A stretch of 64,000 nt of DNA from Blepharisma japonicum (GCA_949751835.1 CATKHK010000033.1:124001-188000), one strand, 5' to 3'. Shown: positions 20,400 through 31,703, numbered from the stretch's first letter. Numbers and translations: made by a program. Notes: a model not told the origin generated them from the letters alone.

Positions 20400-21202
20400 C
20401 TATATGCAAATTTCTCTAAGATTTTCATATACATAGTCCTCTCCTTTGCTAGTTTCTGTAGGAGGATCTATGCAGTACCGGCCTCCACTTAAACAGTTAT
20501 CTTCTTTCTGCTGAAAATTATTGATACTGCAAGGAATGCAAGTCTTTGTCACATAATGTGGCTGAAAAGCAGCTTCTGTTTTTGCAATTTCACTGCCAAG
20601 AGGAGCAAAATCTTTTAAGAAGTCATAGAAAATAGAATTTTCTGAAAACATATAAAGTCCATAGCTTATTTTGTTTCCATTGTGTGGCATTGCAAATGTG
20701 AGTGATATAGCTACATATCGAGTATATACGCTGTTATTGATATACTTTATGAGAAGCTCTCCATCAGATTTTGAAATCAAAAAAGTTGGTATAAAAATAT
20801 TGCCAGCAGATCCATTGTCGATCATAATAATACTTTCAGGATTCTCATCTTTGTTGTCTATGGCAATAAGAGCTCTTGCTCCAATATCTTGAGCATGCCT
20901 TGCTTTAATTACAAAAGGACAAGATCCACGCTTCACAAGAAGAATTGGGGTATTATTTGATCAGGATCATCTGTCCAGTCAAATGTCTGCAAAGCTTTGC
21001 ATGCATCAGATTGAGATTCACGGTAAAAAACTCTACCAACAATTACGGATCCATATGGAGGATTTCCAAAGTTTGCTAATGAGTTTCTGATCTCTCCATG
21101 TTGGTATCGACTTTGCATTTCTTGTGTGAGGGCATCAGGAGAGTAAACATACATTTCCCCCACAACTAAACCGAAAAGGCACATCAAGAGAAATTTGGAC
21201 AT
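20400..21202 (-). pseudogene. Vacuolar-sorting-receptor-like gene, frameshifted and truncated
   Basis: The N-terminus has a signal peptide (MSKFLLMCLFGLVVGE), then a PA domain (FGNPPYGSVIVGRVFY, DACKAL, LLVKRGSCPFVIKARHAQ, IFIPTFLISKSDGELL) and a Cys-rich region (AAFQPHYVTKTCIPC, GGRYCIDPP, YENLREICI). The order matches plant-type vacuolar sorting receptors (BP-80 family), which carry cargo to lytic vacuoles. Two faults are seen. The frame shifts by one base at a CCCC run near 20948, with no GT-AG intron to explain it. An in-frame TAG at 20400 interrupts the domain, and family-like codons (LWFNYIKN) continue beyond it to a TAA near 20325. EGF repeats, membrane span and tail are missing. It is a pseudogene unless the frameshift is a sequence error. 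Confidence 0.75.
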
Positions 21203-21460
21203 GAAATTATAATATAAAAGGATAATGAGTTTACAGGGATGCAAAATTTACGTTTTAAAACTAATCTTTATTTTATTTGAAAAAACTGAGTGTTTTAGAG
21301 CCTTTTTAAAGCTGTAAAAATAGGCATTGATTTAGTAGAAAGAAATTTAGGAAGAGAGTTTTATATAAATTTAAATCAACCATTTTGTATTAGATTACAA
21401 AAGATCATTATTCAACTTAAGATTAATTTAAGAAAGAATTATAACTTAAGAATTTCTAAT

Positions 21461-23743
21461 CTATTCCAACTTCAAAAAATTGTCAACTTCAACTTTTTCT
21501 CTGTTTGCAGATGGTTCAAAGTTGAGCTGCCTGATTTCACGTTCTTTATCAACATCAGAATATTTCCCATATAATTTTTCATTCATAACTCTATTGCTCC
21601 ATATAACTCCTTTTTTAACTACTTCAGGTACATCTGGAATGTAGGCAGAAATCAAGAACTTTAAAGCAAATAGCGAATGCTCAACCACAATAAAAGCAAT
21701 CCATTGGTCTGCTGCACTATGGAAATCAAATACATCGGTTGTGAAAATAATAAGCGCAATATTAGTCGCACATCCGATATAAGATAAAATTTGAATAATT
21801 GGCATCCAAACACCAATAGAATTATCTTGAGCTGGGAACACTCTTTGGGTGACTTTGCACAATTTTCATGCATCAACTCTAAATTCCAGCACACAAAGTA
21901 TAATGGCTAGCAATGGACTGAATGGAAAAGCTACAGCGAAAAGTGCAACATATCCATACCCAATAATCATTTCCATATAGTCTTCTAAAGGAGTTTCATA
22001 TGTAGACAAATTCGCTTCTTTTTCGAAAATAGTCAAATTCAATAAATCTCCTCTTTCTTCAGCTGCTTTTTGCGTTCTATAAGTTTTATATTTATTTTTC
22101 AAAAATGGAATGCCAAGCTCCATAAGGTTCAACAGCAAGTTAATCACATAAATCATCCCCAGCTGAAGCTCAAGCTCATTCATGCAATCGTTATCATCAC
22201 ATCCTTCTACTCTTCCTTTTACAAAGCCCATATAAAACAATGACGCGTACGAGTTCACAAATTGGAACGAAAATAGCTTTATCGTTAAAGCATTTTGGAA
22301 CTCTGAAGCAGTTTCATAATTTTCCCACTCTGTTAAAGATCTTGCAACATATCTGTATACAAAATTCAAAATTTTGATCTGAAATGCGTTGAATGCGCCA
22401 GCAAGCCTAGGTCCCCAAGATCCTTTCTTTTGAGAAGCCCTGTAAATGAAAATTGCAACCAAAGTAGCTATCACAATTCCGACGAAAAAGAGCATTGTCA
22501 CAAACCCAAGCATATTTTTAAATATCCCATTTTTGGATTTGTCAACCACTTTTTTCATTTTCCCCGAAACAATGTCTTTTTTGTATTTCCCTTTGTATTC
22601 AGGCCTTTGTTCTTCTTTGGTTTCAAACTCACTTAGTCCCCATTTCCATGCAAAAATATTCTGCTTTCTTACCCAGATTTGATCTAAAAATGTACTGCCT
22701 AAGCTTAAAATGATAGCAAATAGAAAATAGCTGACTTCCCCAGCTGTCATTGTGCTTGAAGATGTATCATTAGGGTCATCTGCATATATAATAATTCCAA
22801 AAATAATCCCAAAAAATGCAGGGATTACAAGCCATTGTGTATACAATTCAAGCCACGCAAAATACATAGCGATTTTTTCCCCAAAGTAATTTCTTATTTT
22901 TTCAATATCTTGAGGTTTCCAGAAATCTTTTAATGTAATCCAAGTCTTATCAAATTCATCAAGAACTTTATAGTTATGTTGTGGAAATTGCCCATATAAA
23001 ATAGAATGATTTGCAAGCTCTCCAAGCTCGATTACGCTGACAATCATACTATGGACGAGCCTGACTCTATCTACATATTTAAATAACTTCCCATTTTCAG
23101 ATTCTCTTTCGTATGAATCATATCTTTGATATAAATCTTCAGGGTTCGCTTTCATCATTGCAAATACACTTTTATGTGGCATCTGCTTTTCAAAAGCTCC
23201 ATATGGCAATACAGCTTGAAAATCTAAAGGATGTTCTTGGTCTTTAAAGAAGTCCTTGTCAGCTTTAAACTGCAACTTATAATCAATTAAGTCAGCTTGG
23301 ACTTTTAAGTTATTTTCACTGCTACGAAGCTTGATAAAAATCTGGTCACCTAATTGAGAGTAATGAAGGTTTACTTCAAGCTGCAATTTATCTTGGAGAA
23401 GGTGTAGGATTGTTCTCACTACAACTTGGGCAACCACCTTAAATTTTACCTTGGTTAGGCCTTCTAGTTTACGATCAAGCAAACGCTGGCCTTCTTTGTA
23501 AAAGGGGTCTTCTTCATCTGATTTGAAGTAAAAACGAAATCTGAGTTTCGCATCTTCAACACGAAGATCATTAAGAAAGGCATGGCAAGTGTAGTTCTTT
23601 TCTGGGACATCGAAAGGATTATTAATGGCAAGAATATAATCGTAAATATCAGAGTTTTCTATTTCGCGAGACTCTTTTATGGGATATTCAACTTCTGCTG
23701 AGTGACTTAAAAGCGATTCTTTGGATATGAAATTGGTCGCCAT
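21461..23743 (-). CDS. Anoctamin/TMEM16 family membrane protein
   Basis: 760 residues in one frame with TGA=Trp. The N-terminal cytosolic domain (1-290) leads into the anoctamin core with about eight to ten membrane spans. The family entry motif is IRNYFGEKIAMYFAWLELYTQW, seen here as RNYFGEKIAMYFAWLE. Later conserved parts include YRYVARSLTEWENYET...FQNALTIKLFSFQFVNSY (split: LTEWENYETASEFQNAL and KLFSFQFVNSYASLFY), ELELQLGMI, and AVAFPFSPLLAIILCVLE. Anoctamins are Ca2+-activated chloride channels or lipid scramblases; which one applies here cannot be told. The C-terminus is acidic. Confidence 0.94.
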
Positions 23744-24504
23744 TTATGACTATGGAAATCTGGCAGAATTTGGTTTGGAGTGCAACTTGTGTGTCACTTA
23801 ATTATTGAAGATTTTGGTAATGATTTTTATGAGTTTTGACTTGTTTTTATCAATATTAAGAAATGAATTAAGGAATATGAAGCTATTTGCTGCTTCTCGA
23901 AGCGCTTAACACTAAAGCAGTTTTACAATCTTCTTTAAATTTTTAAAATAAGTTCTTTATTTTATTGACTCAATTACTAATACCATTTATTGTAAAATAA
24001 ATTAAATGCAAAATAATAATTTATGCAAACTTGAATGCAAGCACTTTAATCATTTTGACTATGCATTTATTAAAAAAGTTTTAATATTTAAGACTATTAA
24101 TATCAATCAAAAATAAGCAAAATTAATTGGAAAATTTAAAATAGCTCAAGATATGATATGATTAATGCTTAGAGCACTAGTTAAGTATTCTTATATATAG
24201 AGAATCTTTATAATAACGATGCTAATTAATAATAATAATCCATTTCTTTGATTTTGTCTATTTATTTTTATTACTTTACAATAAACAAATTGAAATTTTT
24301 GTGTGTGCTAATGCATACAAAATAACTTTTTGCCCCTATATTGATGAAAATCTTAAATCTATTATAAAAAAATCGTATATTAGCATTTCGGCGATATGAG
24401 TATTGTAACTTATTGCGACCCATTTGAAATTTGAAGTTTCATTTAAATTAAGCTTTTATCCTTATAAGGCAATCATCAGCCGAGCTTTTGACCCGCCATT
24501 AATA
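23744..24504. other. AT-rich intergenic region, nothing recognised
   Basis: About 760 bp of spacer between divergent genes. A non-ATG extension of the downstream frame begins near 24424 but is not supported as coding. No RNA or repeat is seen. Confidence 0.5.
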
Positions 24505-24876
24505 ATGGATGGACAGTTCACTACAAATAGAAAGAAATTACCAAATTTTTTCTCAGCTATTATCAACAGATTTAAATCAAAAAGAAAACAAAGGTTAAAT
24601 TCACTTAAATTATCACAAAAGGACCAAGAACTCTACACTTTAAGCAAATACGCTATGCTGCCAGAAACTGAAGACCCATTAAATGAATCACCAAACAAAA
24701 ATATTCAAGATCTTTTATATTTAGACCTGATCCAAGAAATCGCATTTTACAGTTCAGATTTCAGAGTAAAAGAAGACACATTCGAGAGCTATAGGGAAAC
24801 AATTTCAAATTTCCCATCAAATGGCAAATTAATTCTCCCACATACGAGAAGTGCAAATCAACCTGAAAAATCTTAA
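24505..24876 (+). CDS. Hypothetical protein, 123 aa
   Basis: The first ATG in the frame is at 24505. The protein is polar, with a basic N-terminal third (NRFKSKRKQRLNSLKLSQK) and an acidic middle. No membrane span, signal or domain is recognised. The frame stays open upstream to 24424 but without ATG. It lies 112 bp before the next gene in the same direction. Confidence 0.5.
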   Translation: MDGQFTTNRKKLPNFFSAIINRFKSKRKQRLNSLKLSQKDQELYTLSKYAMLPETEDPLNESPNKNIQDLLYLDLIQEIAFYSSDFRVKEDTFESYRETISNFPSNGKLILPHTRSANQPEKS

Positions 24877-24988
24877 ATTCCTCCTAATATTCCTACCTAT
24901 AGAGCTGATGGTATTATAATTAGATATTTCATTATGCATCATAATAGCAATAAATAGATCGAGTTTGCCGTTAAGTTAATATTAAAAA

Positions 24989-25696
24989 ATGAAGTTAGTA
25001 ATTGTAACAATTTATTTACTATTTTGCGGTATTTCAGCTTACTCAGACACACAATCAGTTGGAATTGATTTAATCTCGCAATTCTTATTGGAAGATAACT
25101 CAGTTATAAAAGAGAACGGAGGAATAATCGATAAAACAGGATTTGATGGACTTCCTGCAGGTGAAGTTATAGCTCAGCAAGGTACAATTCAGCGATTAAA
25201 ACAAAGGGCCCGTTCAGCAGCTGGCTTATTTGCAAGAAGCCAAGGGCTATCAACATTTCAATCTATGGGTGCAATAGAAAATAATGAAAATCTAAAAGGT
25301 TGGAAATCTTTTAACGTGATGCTTATGGGGACCAATGATTACCAAGTTGTTCAAGTTTGCTTGCCTGAAATTGAACAAAAAATTGTTCTTGTTATACCAC
25401 AAAATGATAGATGCGGTCCGAAAATTCAAAATGTGGAGGCTTCTTTGGGGACTCAAACTAAATCATTATTTGAAGGAAATTTTGGGGGACTGGCATTCCC
25501 TGGAGAAATTTTTAAAAGTAGCCAGATCGAGAATAGGGGTTTAAATAAGCAAAACCCTGCTGATGAAATAGCGGAGGCTGCACAAAATCTAAAGAGCTTG
25601 TTTTCAAAACTTGCTTTGGAAGCACAAAGCTCAATTGGTAAAATAGAAGAAGCCATGAAACGAGTTGACGAGCAAAACATTTTTAAGTTTAAGTAA
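24989..25696 (+). CDS. Secreted protein, 235 aa, unknown family
   Basis: A signal peptide (MKLVIVTIYLLFCGISAYS) precedes a soluble protein with two conspicuous cysteines (VVQVCLPEIEQ and NDRCGPKI) and a helical C-terminus (AEAAQNLKSLFSKLALEAQS). No known domain is recognised. It ends about 105 bp before the U2 snRNA gene. Confidence 0.72.
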   Translation: MKLVIVTIYLLFCGISAYSDTQSVGIDLISQFLLEDNSVIKENGGIIDKTGFDGLPAGEVIAQQGTIQRLKQRARSAAGLFARSQGLSTFQSMGAIENNENLKGWKSFNVMLMGTNDYQVVQVCLPEIEQKIVLVIPQNDRCGPKIQNVEASLGTQTKSLFEGNFGGLAFPGEIFKSSQIENRGLNKQNPADEIAEAAQNLKSLFSKLALEAQSSIGKIEEAMKRVDEQNIFKFK

Positions 25697-25800
25697 TGTT
25701 GATTTATAAAAGTTCAGAATAAAATGAAAGCTTTGTGAAAAAAGTCCCATAATAAAAAATTAAATATGTCTATTTAAAAATAAAGATGGAATCCAATATC

Positions 25801-25991
25801 ATACCTTCTCGGCCCAAAAGGCTAAGATCAAGTGTAGTATCTGTTCTTATCAGTGTGAAAACTGGTATCCACTCATCGAGTGGCTATTTTCACATCAATT
25901 TTTTATTGGGAGCGAGATATCTGCAGTAAACTGCCGATTCTTGCTAAGGATTGCCCTTGTGTTACACTTTCAGCAAGGAGCAGCCCGCCCC
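25801..25991 (+). ncRNA. U2 spliceosomal snRNA
   Basis: The 5' half contains the almost invariant U2 core GCTAAGATCAAGTGTAGTAT followed by CTGTTCTTATCAG, including the branch-point-pairing GTAGTA. Stem-loop I is CTCGGCCCAAAAGGCT, in which the usual UUUU loop is replaced by CAAAA. Stem-loop II is long and perfect (TGTGAAAA pairs with TTTTCACA, CCACTC with GAGTGG). A U-rich Sm-type site (ATTTTTTATTGG) follows, then GCAGTAAACTGC and CTTGCT...AGCAAG hairpins. Length is about 190 nt, as in other eukaryotes. An AT box (TATTTAAAAATA) lies about 25-30 bp upstream. Both ends are approximate. Confidence 0.95.
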
Positions 25992-26159
25992 TTTTCAAAT
26001 CTTAACTGAAATTAAATCATAGAATTTTTCTATTATGCTATAATTCAAATTTCTCCAAATAAAAAAACTTAAATTCGATGGCATTTATTGACAAAAATAT
26101 AGTAATGCATTTTTGCATAAGATTTTAATAGAATATAAAATATGATCAAAATTTTTAAA

Positions 26160-26785
26160 ATGGCCGAAAGTTTAGAGGATGAAGATTATGACTATCTTTT
26201 CAAGATAGAAATATTAGGAGAAAATGGTGTTGGAAAAAAAGCATTCTATCAATATTAACTGAAAATGACTTTGTACTTAATTGCCAATCAACAATTAGCG
26301 TATTTTTCGGTTATAGATATATTCTGTATGAGGTAAAACAATAAAATTAGAAATATTAGATGCAAATGACTCAAAGCAATTCAGAAATATAGTTTCTACA
26401 TATTATGGACATCTAATAGGCGCACTCCTCGTATATGACATTTCTAAGCACACAACGTTTGAAAACTTAGATAGTTGGATCAATAAAATTCGATCATCTA
26501 ATCATCCAGATTTAGCAGTGGTGTTGGTAGGAAATAAATATAACATGGCATATGCCAGAGACAAGACGAAGCAATAAGATATGCTAAGCAACAAAAAATC
26601 CCTTTTTTTGAAACTAGTACTTTAGATTATACAAATGTCGAGTTAGTTTTCAGAGAATTGCTTGATGCAATTATAAGGTGAATTTATGCAAATTTTGGAA
26701 ACAAAAGGTTCAAGCAAGTGGATTTAGCTAGAATCAAAACTGCCAATATTGGAAGTATTGAGAAAAAGAAAAAATGTGTCTGAAG
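26160..26785 (+). pseudogene. Decayed Rab11 copy
   Basis: Sequence similar over its whole length to the intact Rab11 gene at 27398, from ATGGCC...GAxGAxTATGACTATCTTTTCAAG to the poly-Lys end and even into the 3' flank (GGGACATTAATTAA). At least three frame disruptions and internal stops are seen: after the P-loop region, in the switch-I/G3 region where part of WDTAGQERF is lost, and near the GNK motif. The C-terminal CC is also destroyed. Long intact blocks remain ([22 protein letters not shown]). This is the upstream half of a tandem duplication. Confidence 0.9.
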
Positions 26786-27397
26786 GGACATTAATTAAAT
26801 TAATATTATATAATTTTTTAATTTATAAATATTTTATTATGATCACCAATTTCAAAAACATCAGCTATGTTATCTCAACAAAAATAAAGCCAACCTTTTT
26901 TACAGACCTGTGATATTAGAGGATAATTAAGTTTTTCAAAATCGCTAGAAATTTGATGATGAAGAAGAATATATTGAGGAATATTATTTAGATCAATATT
27001 AAATAAAATTTTAAAGTTTATTTACACTCAGAGTCATTCATCAAAATATGTTCATGTCTATAAATTTAGTACACATTAAAATATTTTTTATAGATAAAAA
27101 CTTATATCCGATTAAGCTACCTAAATAATGTGGAGGTAGTTATATTCTAGCTATTTTAACACACTACTTCATTTCTATGATTCTTCTTCAAATCTTCAGC
27201 ATTGCTTGCCAAATAAGCCAAATATTGAGAAATAATTGAAATTAAATTATTTCTCATTCAAAGATTGTTTCTATTATCAAATGCAAGCTCTTTTCATTCA
27301 TACTTTCTTTTATGTTTCAGAATTTTTTATATTTATAGAAGATAACTTGCATCTCAAATTTCAACGATTTCATTAGTTTATAATAGAAATTTTCAAA
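26786..27397. other. Decayed intergenic part of duplication
   Basis: AT-rich DNA between the two Rab11 copies. It contains the minus-strand gene remnant at 27165-27345 and otherwise nothing recognised; the last 50 bp would be the Rab11 promoter. Confidence 0.5.
27165..27345 (-). pseudogene. Remnant of the 119-aa gene that follows Rab11
   Basis: On the plus strand, ATGATTCTTCTTCAAATCTT and ATTATCAAATGCAAGCTCTT match the intact minus-strand gene at 28193-28567 (ATGATTTTCTTCTTCAAATC; ATTATCAAATGCGAGTTCTC). An internal stretch is missing and the reading frame is lost. Its position relative to the Rab11 pseudogene is the same as in the intact pair, so both were duplicated together. Confidence 0.8.
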
Positions 27398-28033
27398 ATG
27401 GCAGGAAATCTAGAGGAAGAAGAATACGATTATTTGTTCAAAATTGTACTAGTAGGCGAAAGCGGTGTTGGTAAATCCAATATCCTGTCACGTTTCACTA
27501 AAAATGAATTTAACCTTGAAAGCAAAGCCACAATTGGAGTGGAATTCGCAGCAAAATGCATCCAGCATGAAGGCAAAGCAATAAAAGCGCAAATATGAGA
27601 CACAGCTGGCCAAGAGCGGTTCAGAGCAATTACTTCTTCATACTATAAAGGTGCAATGGGCGCGCTCCTAGTATATGATATTTCTAAGCACGCCACGTTT
27701 GAAAACTTAGATAGATGGGTCAATGAAGTAAGATCATTTACTCAGCCAGATTTATCAATCATATTGGTAGGAAATAAATGTGATATGGCATATGCCAGAG
27801 AAGTCACTCAGGATGAGGCTATCAGATATGCTCAACAGCAAAAAATCCCTTTTTTTGAAACTAGTGCTTTAGATTGTACAAATGTCGAGCTAGTTTTTAG
27901 AGAATTACTTGTGGCTATTGCAAGGCGAACTGATTCAGGATTTGATACTAAAGGTGTAGAAAAAGTGGATATTTCTAAAATCAATACAATAAAACTTGGA
28001 GCTGCAGAGAAAAAGAAGAAATCTTGTTGTTAG
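27398..28033 (+). CDS. Rab11-family GTPase
   Basis: 211 residues. [40 protein letters not shown] and [18 protein letters not shown] are the Rab11 signatures, followed by [17 protein letters not shown] and ETSALD. The Trp of WDTAGQ is encoded by TGA at 27596. The C-terminus KKKKSCC is a double-cysteine geranylgeranylation site. Rab11 directs recycling-endosome and contractile-vacuole traffic in protists. It is the intact member of a tandem pair. Confidence 0.96.
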
Positions 28034-28192
28034 GGACATTAATTAAGCCAATATTTATTGAAATTTTTAGTGTCATTTATAAACTCTATATCGACTCTCC
28101 AAAAGTCGCTCAGATCTATATTTTAGTGGCTATTGAATAATTTAATTTAATTGCCTAAGATAAAATAAGCAAACAATTATTTTCTAACTATT

Positions 28193-28567
28193 TTAAGGCT
28201 TAGACTTAGTCGCTATGATTTTCTTCTTCAAATCTTCAATAATGCCTGTCAAATGATCTGACAAAGCTTCGTAGTTCTTTGGAATGCTGTCTAACTTGTA
28301 GTTAACGTTTGATCTATATGAAAATTACTGTATAAATTTGCCTAGTCTTAAGAAATAGTTAGATCTGAAGTTAGCTCCCATTTGAAGATTGCCATTATTA
28401 TCAAATGCGAGTTCTCTTCCATCTTGGCCTTCTTTTACCTTTCCATAAAACTCTTTATATTTATCAAAGACTGCTTGCTTTCTTGCAGCTTGCTCTAAGC
28501 ACTGATGGGCATCTTTATAGACCTGGAGGAAACTTTTAGCTTCAAAGAATTGGTCTTCAGATAGCAT
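28193..28567 (-). CDS. Small helical protein, 119 aa (one 15-nt intron)
   Basis: ATG at 28567 (MLSEDQFFEAKSFLQVYK). The frame runs to an intron at 28314-28328 and ends at TAA 28193. The protein is helical and charged (EQAARKQAVFDKYKEFYGKV; LTGIIEDLKKKIIATKSKP) with no signal or membrane span, and I do not recognise it. An upstream in-frame GTG at 28585 is not preferred. Its presence as a remnant beside the Rab11 pseudogene shows that it is a real older gene. It converges with Rab11 across 159 bp. Confidence 0.8.
28314..28328 (-). other. 15-nt intron
   Basis: Minus-strand GTAATTTTCATATAG with A at position 10. It splits a CAA codon (CA|A), and splicing opens a further 38 codons. Confidence 0.85.
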
Positions 28568-28916
28568 ATTTATTATAAAGGTCACTCATATAATTGTTGG
28601 CTTATGGAAAATTTTCTAATATCATGGATATGCACCAAAAAATTCTTTATTTTTTGATTCAAAGAATAAGTATGCACCTTTACTATTCTTTCTGAAATTA
28701 ACTTAAAGAGATATAATAAATTATTGAGCTTAAAATAAGGGAAAGTTTATAAAATGATAAAATTCAACTTTTTCTGCTAAAGAGAAGCAATAATTTTGGC
28801 TACTTTCATCAATAAATAATTTAAATTATCTGCTTTTAATGTTAATTTTCAAAAATTCCATTACAAGTAGTATAGATGATTAAGAAAATGATCAAGCAGA
28901 TATTGATTTTATATTA
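28568..28916. other. Divergent intergenic region, nothing recognised
   Basis: AT-rich spacer between the small helical-protein gene and the PLAC8 gene. No motif stands out. Confidence 0.5.
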
Positions 28917-29279
28917 ATGGTAAGTTGGAAATTTGAACTGTTTGACTGCCAAGAGAACTACTTTATGTTTTTCTGGTCACTCTGTATTCCTTGTGGATAT
29001 CCCTGCATGCAAATGTTTTCAGCCAAATATGCAGAGCCAAATAACAGACATGCAGCTCTAAGAGCTTTTTCATTAGTTTTATTTTTAGGGTGTTTGGGAG
29101 GTTCTGTAAATCGTCATATGCTTAGGAATTCAATGAAGATTGAAGATAAACCAATTTGGGATTTTATACATTGCTTAGTTCCCTGTTGTGCTGCGACACA
29201 AGAATGATTGCACGTTATGAGTATTCAAAAAGGTAATCCAAGGCTAAAAATCACTGAGCTTAAAGTCAATCGCATATAA
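28917..29279 (+). CDS. PLAC8-family cysteine-rich protein
   Basis: 120 residues. WKFELFDCQENY, CIPCGYPCMQMFSAKYAE, VNRHMLRNSMKIEDK and the closing FIHCLVPCCAATQEWLHV follow the PLAC8/cornifelin pattern (CPC...R..R..y.I.G....D......C.C..tQE). A TGA=Trp codon at 29205 carries the frame past the last motif to TAA 29277. PLAC8 proteins are membrane-associated and act in cell-size control or metal/Ca2+ handling; the role here is unknown. Confidence 0.87.
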
Positions 29280-29949
29280 AATATTTAACTCACCTAATTA
29301 AAAACAATTATAGGCTTACTATTCTTTCATAAAGCTATTTACTTAGTTTAGCTCAAGTACAATAACAAAAAATTTTATGACTAAAACAAGAAAAATTGAT
29401 ATTGAGAGAAAATTTAGGATTTAATAAAATAATTAAGCAAAACATTTCTAAATATTATTTTTTGTGAAAAATAATTGCCTATATTGCAAGCAAAATCTTA
29501 AACTAAAAAATAAATGATCTATAAATTTATCAAATAACAGATCTAATAGAAAACCTTTTAAGTGAATTATGATATAAAAGACTAAATTGTATTGCTTTTT
29601 ATGAATAAAATCTATTGTCTTAATTAACTTATGCTATTTATTATAAGATTAAAGAGAAAAAAAATTACAAGGATTTTCATCAAATTGTAAATAATAAAAT
29701 GCATTTTGCTGCGCTATGCTTATAGGATGGCTAAATTCTTGAGTATTAAATCAACTCATGCAAATATTGATTGCTTTTATTTAAATAATTAAGAAAAAAT
29801 AATATATATACATACAATGATCTCCTATTTTTGCGCTCTATTTAAAGAAAGATATTTTATTCAGAGATCATAATGTACTAGATATTTGCTATTAAAGAAT
29901 TATTTAATTATATAAATAAGTATATTTCTAATATAATTGTATTTTATTG
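29280..29949. other. AT-rich intergenic region, nothing recognised
   Basis: About 670 bp with no supported frame or RNA; it lies upstream of the F-box/ankyrin gene. Confidence 0.5.
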
Positions 29950-31683
29950 ATGGAAAAAATACCTAGGCCTGTTCTTTCTGACATCCTTAGTCAAGTTGGT
30001 ATGTTTGATCAAGCTATTATTCTCTCATTAGTTTGCAAAAGATGAAAAGAAATAATTTCTAATCGAAATCATGAGGTATCTTTCCAAAATATTCCCTATG
30101 AAAAGGCTAGGCCTGGAATAATTCGCTCATATATAACAAAAGTACTCACAAGCTACTTTTTGAAATCGAAATGAAAATTAGTTTTTCTTGACCTTAAAAG
30201 TGTGAATGTGAATGAAAGGATTTTAGCAAATTTAATTATTGCACAGCCAAATCTTAGAAAACTCGATTTATCGAACTCTAAAATAGATTTTGACAAGCTT
30301 TCTCGTTTGCTTAATCTCAAAAAAAAAGATTGCATGAAAAAGAATAAAATTGACATTATTTTTCAGCTTGAGGAACTAATATGCACTAATACAGTTTATT
30401 TTGGGTACCACTTGTTAGAAGTATTAAAAATGTTTCCAAAATTGAAAAAATTAAATATTGGAAATTGTAATATATCGTACGATTTATATATATATATATT
30501 TGAGCATTTCACAGATTTAGAGTTCTTAGAAACATCACATTATGATCGAATTATGGGTAAAAATTTAGAAGCCGTAAAAAATTCTCTCCAAAATTCGAGT
30601 TTAAAGTTTTGGTTTGTTAATACTCCTAATGAATGAAATCATTCGTTTAAAAATACTAAAACATGTGTATGCAATTATGATATTTGATACTGAGAAGCGT
30701 TTGATTTGGAAGAAATAAAGAAATGATTAAAACTTGGAGGAAATATAAATACATGCGACAAATCTATTAGTAATCTGATAGAAAAATATGATGATGACTT
30801 CCTAATTCAAGCTTTTCAAATATTTATAGAGAATGGAATCGATAAATGATTTCATGTATGCAGTAGGTTCTGCCCGAATAAATATTGCAATTATATTGCT
30901 CATGCTGCATTAAAAGGAAAGCTAAAGCTATTTTGGTATCTTTTTGATATGGGTTTTCATATTTTTGATTGCGAATATTTTAATATTTTAATTTCTTGCC
31001 CAGAAATTATTACAGAGCTCCTTTTCAATGAAAAAAGAAAAATAAAGCTTTCAGATAGAAGAATTTATGAAGCTGCACAATTTTTTACAGTAAAGAAAAA
31101 CGAAAAATACTTAATACCTCTAATTAATTATATGATCAATACAAAAATTGGCTTTATTGAGGAAAATCTTATTCATAAAGGTTGATGCCGATATCAAAAA
31201 AAATTATTCGGATTAACCTACTACTATAATGAGATTTTTGAGCTTTTCAAAGTAAGACAGAAAGAACCGTTGATATCAATCGCAGCCATTTTTGGAATGA
31301 AAAATGCAATAGCAGCTCTTATTCATAGTAGATTCAATATAAATGCTAGAGATTTATTAGGGAATACAGCCCTTTGCTATATTGCTAAGTATGGGAATAT
31401 TGATATTTTGAAATATTTAATTGAAAAAGGAGCAGATATAAATAATGTAAGAATGATTTTATACAAAAGAATAGGCGATTCTCCCCTAAAAATGGCTATA
31501 GAAGGAGGGAGAACAGATTCTATTATTGAATTAATCAATTCAGGTGCTGAGTTGACAAATATTGATGAAAATGGTTTCGCAATTTTAGAATATGCAAGGA
31601 AGTATAAGAAGCCTGATATAGAGGAGATATTGATGAAAGCAATAGAGAATATTAAAGTTTTGGATAAGAAAAAATGTTATTAA
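29950..31683 (+). CDS. F-box / leucine-rich / ankyrin-repeat protein
   Basis: 577 residues in one frame with many TGA=Trp codons. Residues 1-45 form an F-box (IPRPVLSDILSQVG, LSLVCKRWKEIIS). LRR-like segments follow (VFLDLKSVNVNE, LRKLDLSNSKIDF, FPKLKKLNIGNCNIS, LEFLETSHY). A middle region has degenerate ankyrin-like repeats, and clear ankyrin repeats run from about 440 (ISIAAIFGMKNAIAALIHS, NARDLLGNTALCYIAKYGN, ILKYLIEKGADIN, SPLKMAIEGGRTDSIIELI). This is the architecture of a substrate receptor for an SCF ubiquitin ligase; an SKP1 gene is 12 kb away. Broken relatives lie at 36.6 and 39.2 kb. Confidence 0.87.
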
Positions 31684-31703
31684 TTTAGTTTTTAAGTATG
31701 AAA

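Noticed and set aside
20400-20440. A 17-nt GT-AG intron just before the TAG of the VSR-like gene.
   Set aside because: It would remove the conserved VYENL residues and does not contain the TAG.
20930-20960. A 17-nt intron to explain the frame change in the VSR-like gene.
   Set aside because: No GT...AG pair of suitable length lies in the stretch; a one-base change at the CCCC run explains it better.
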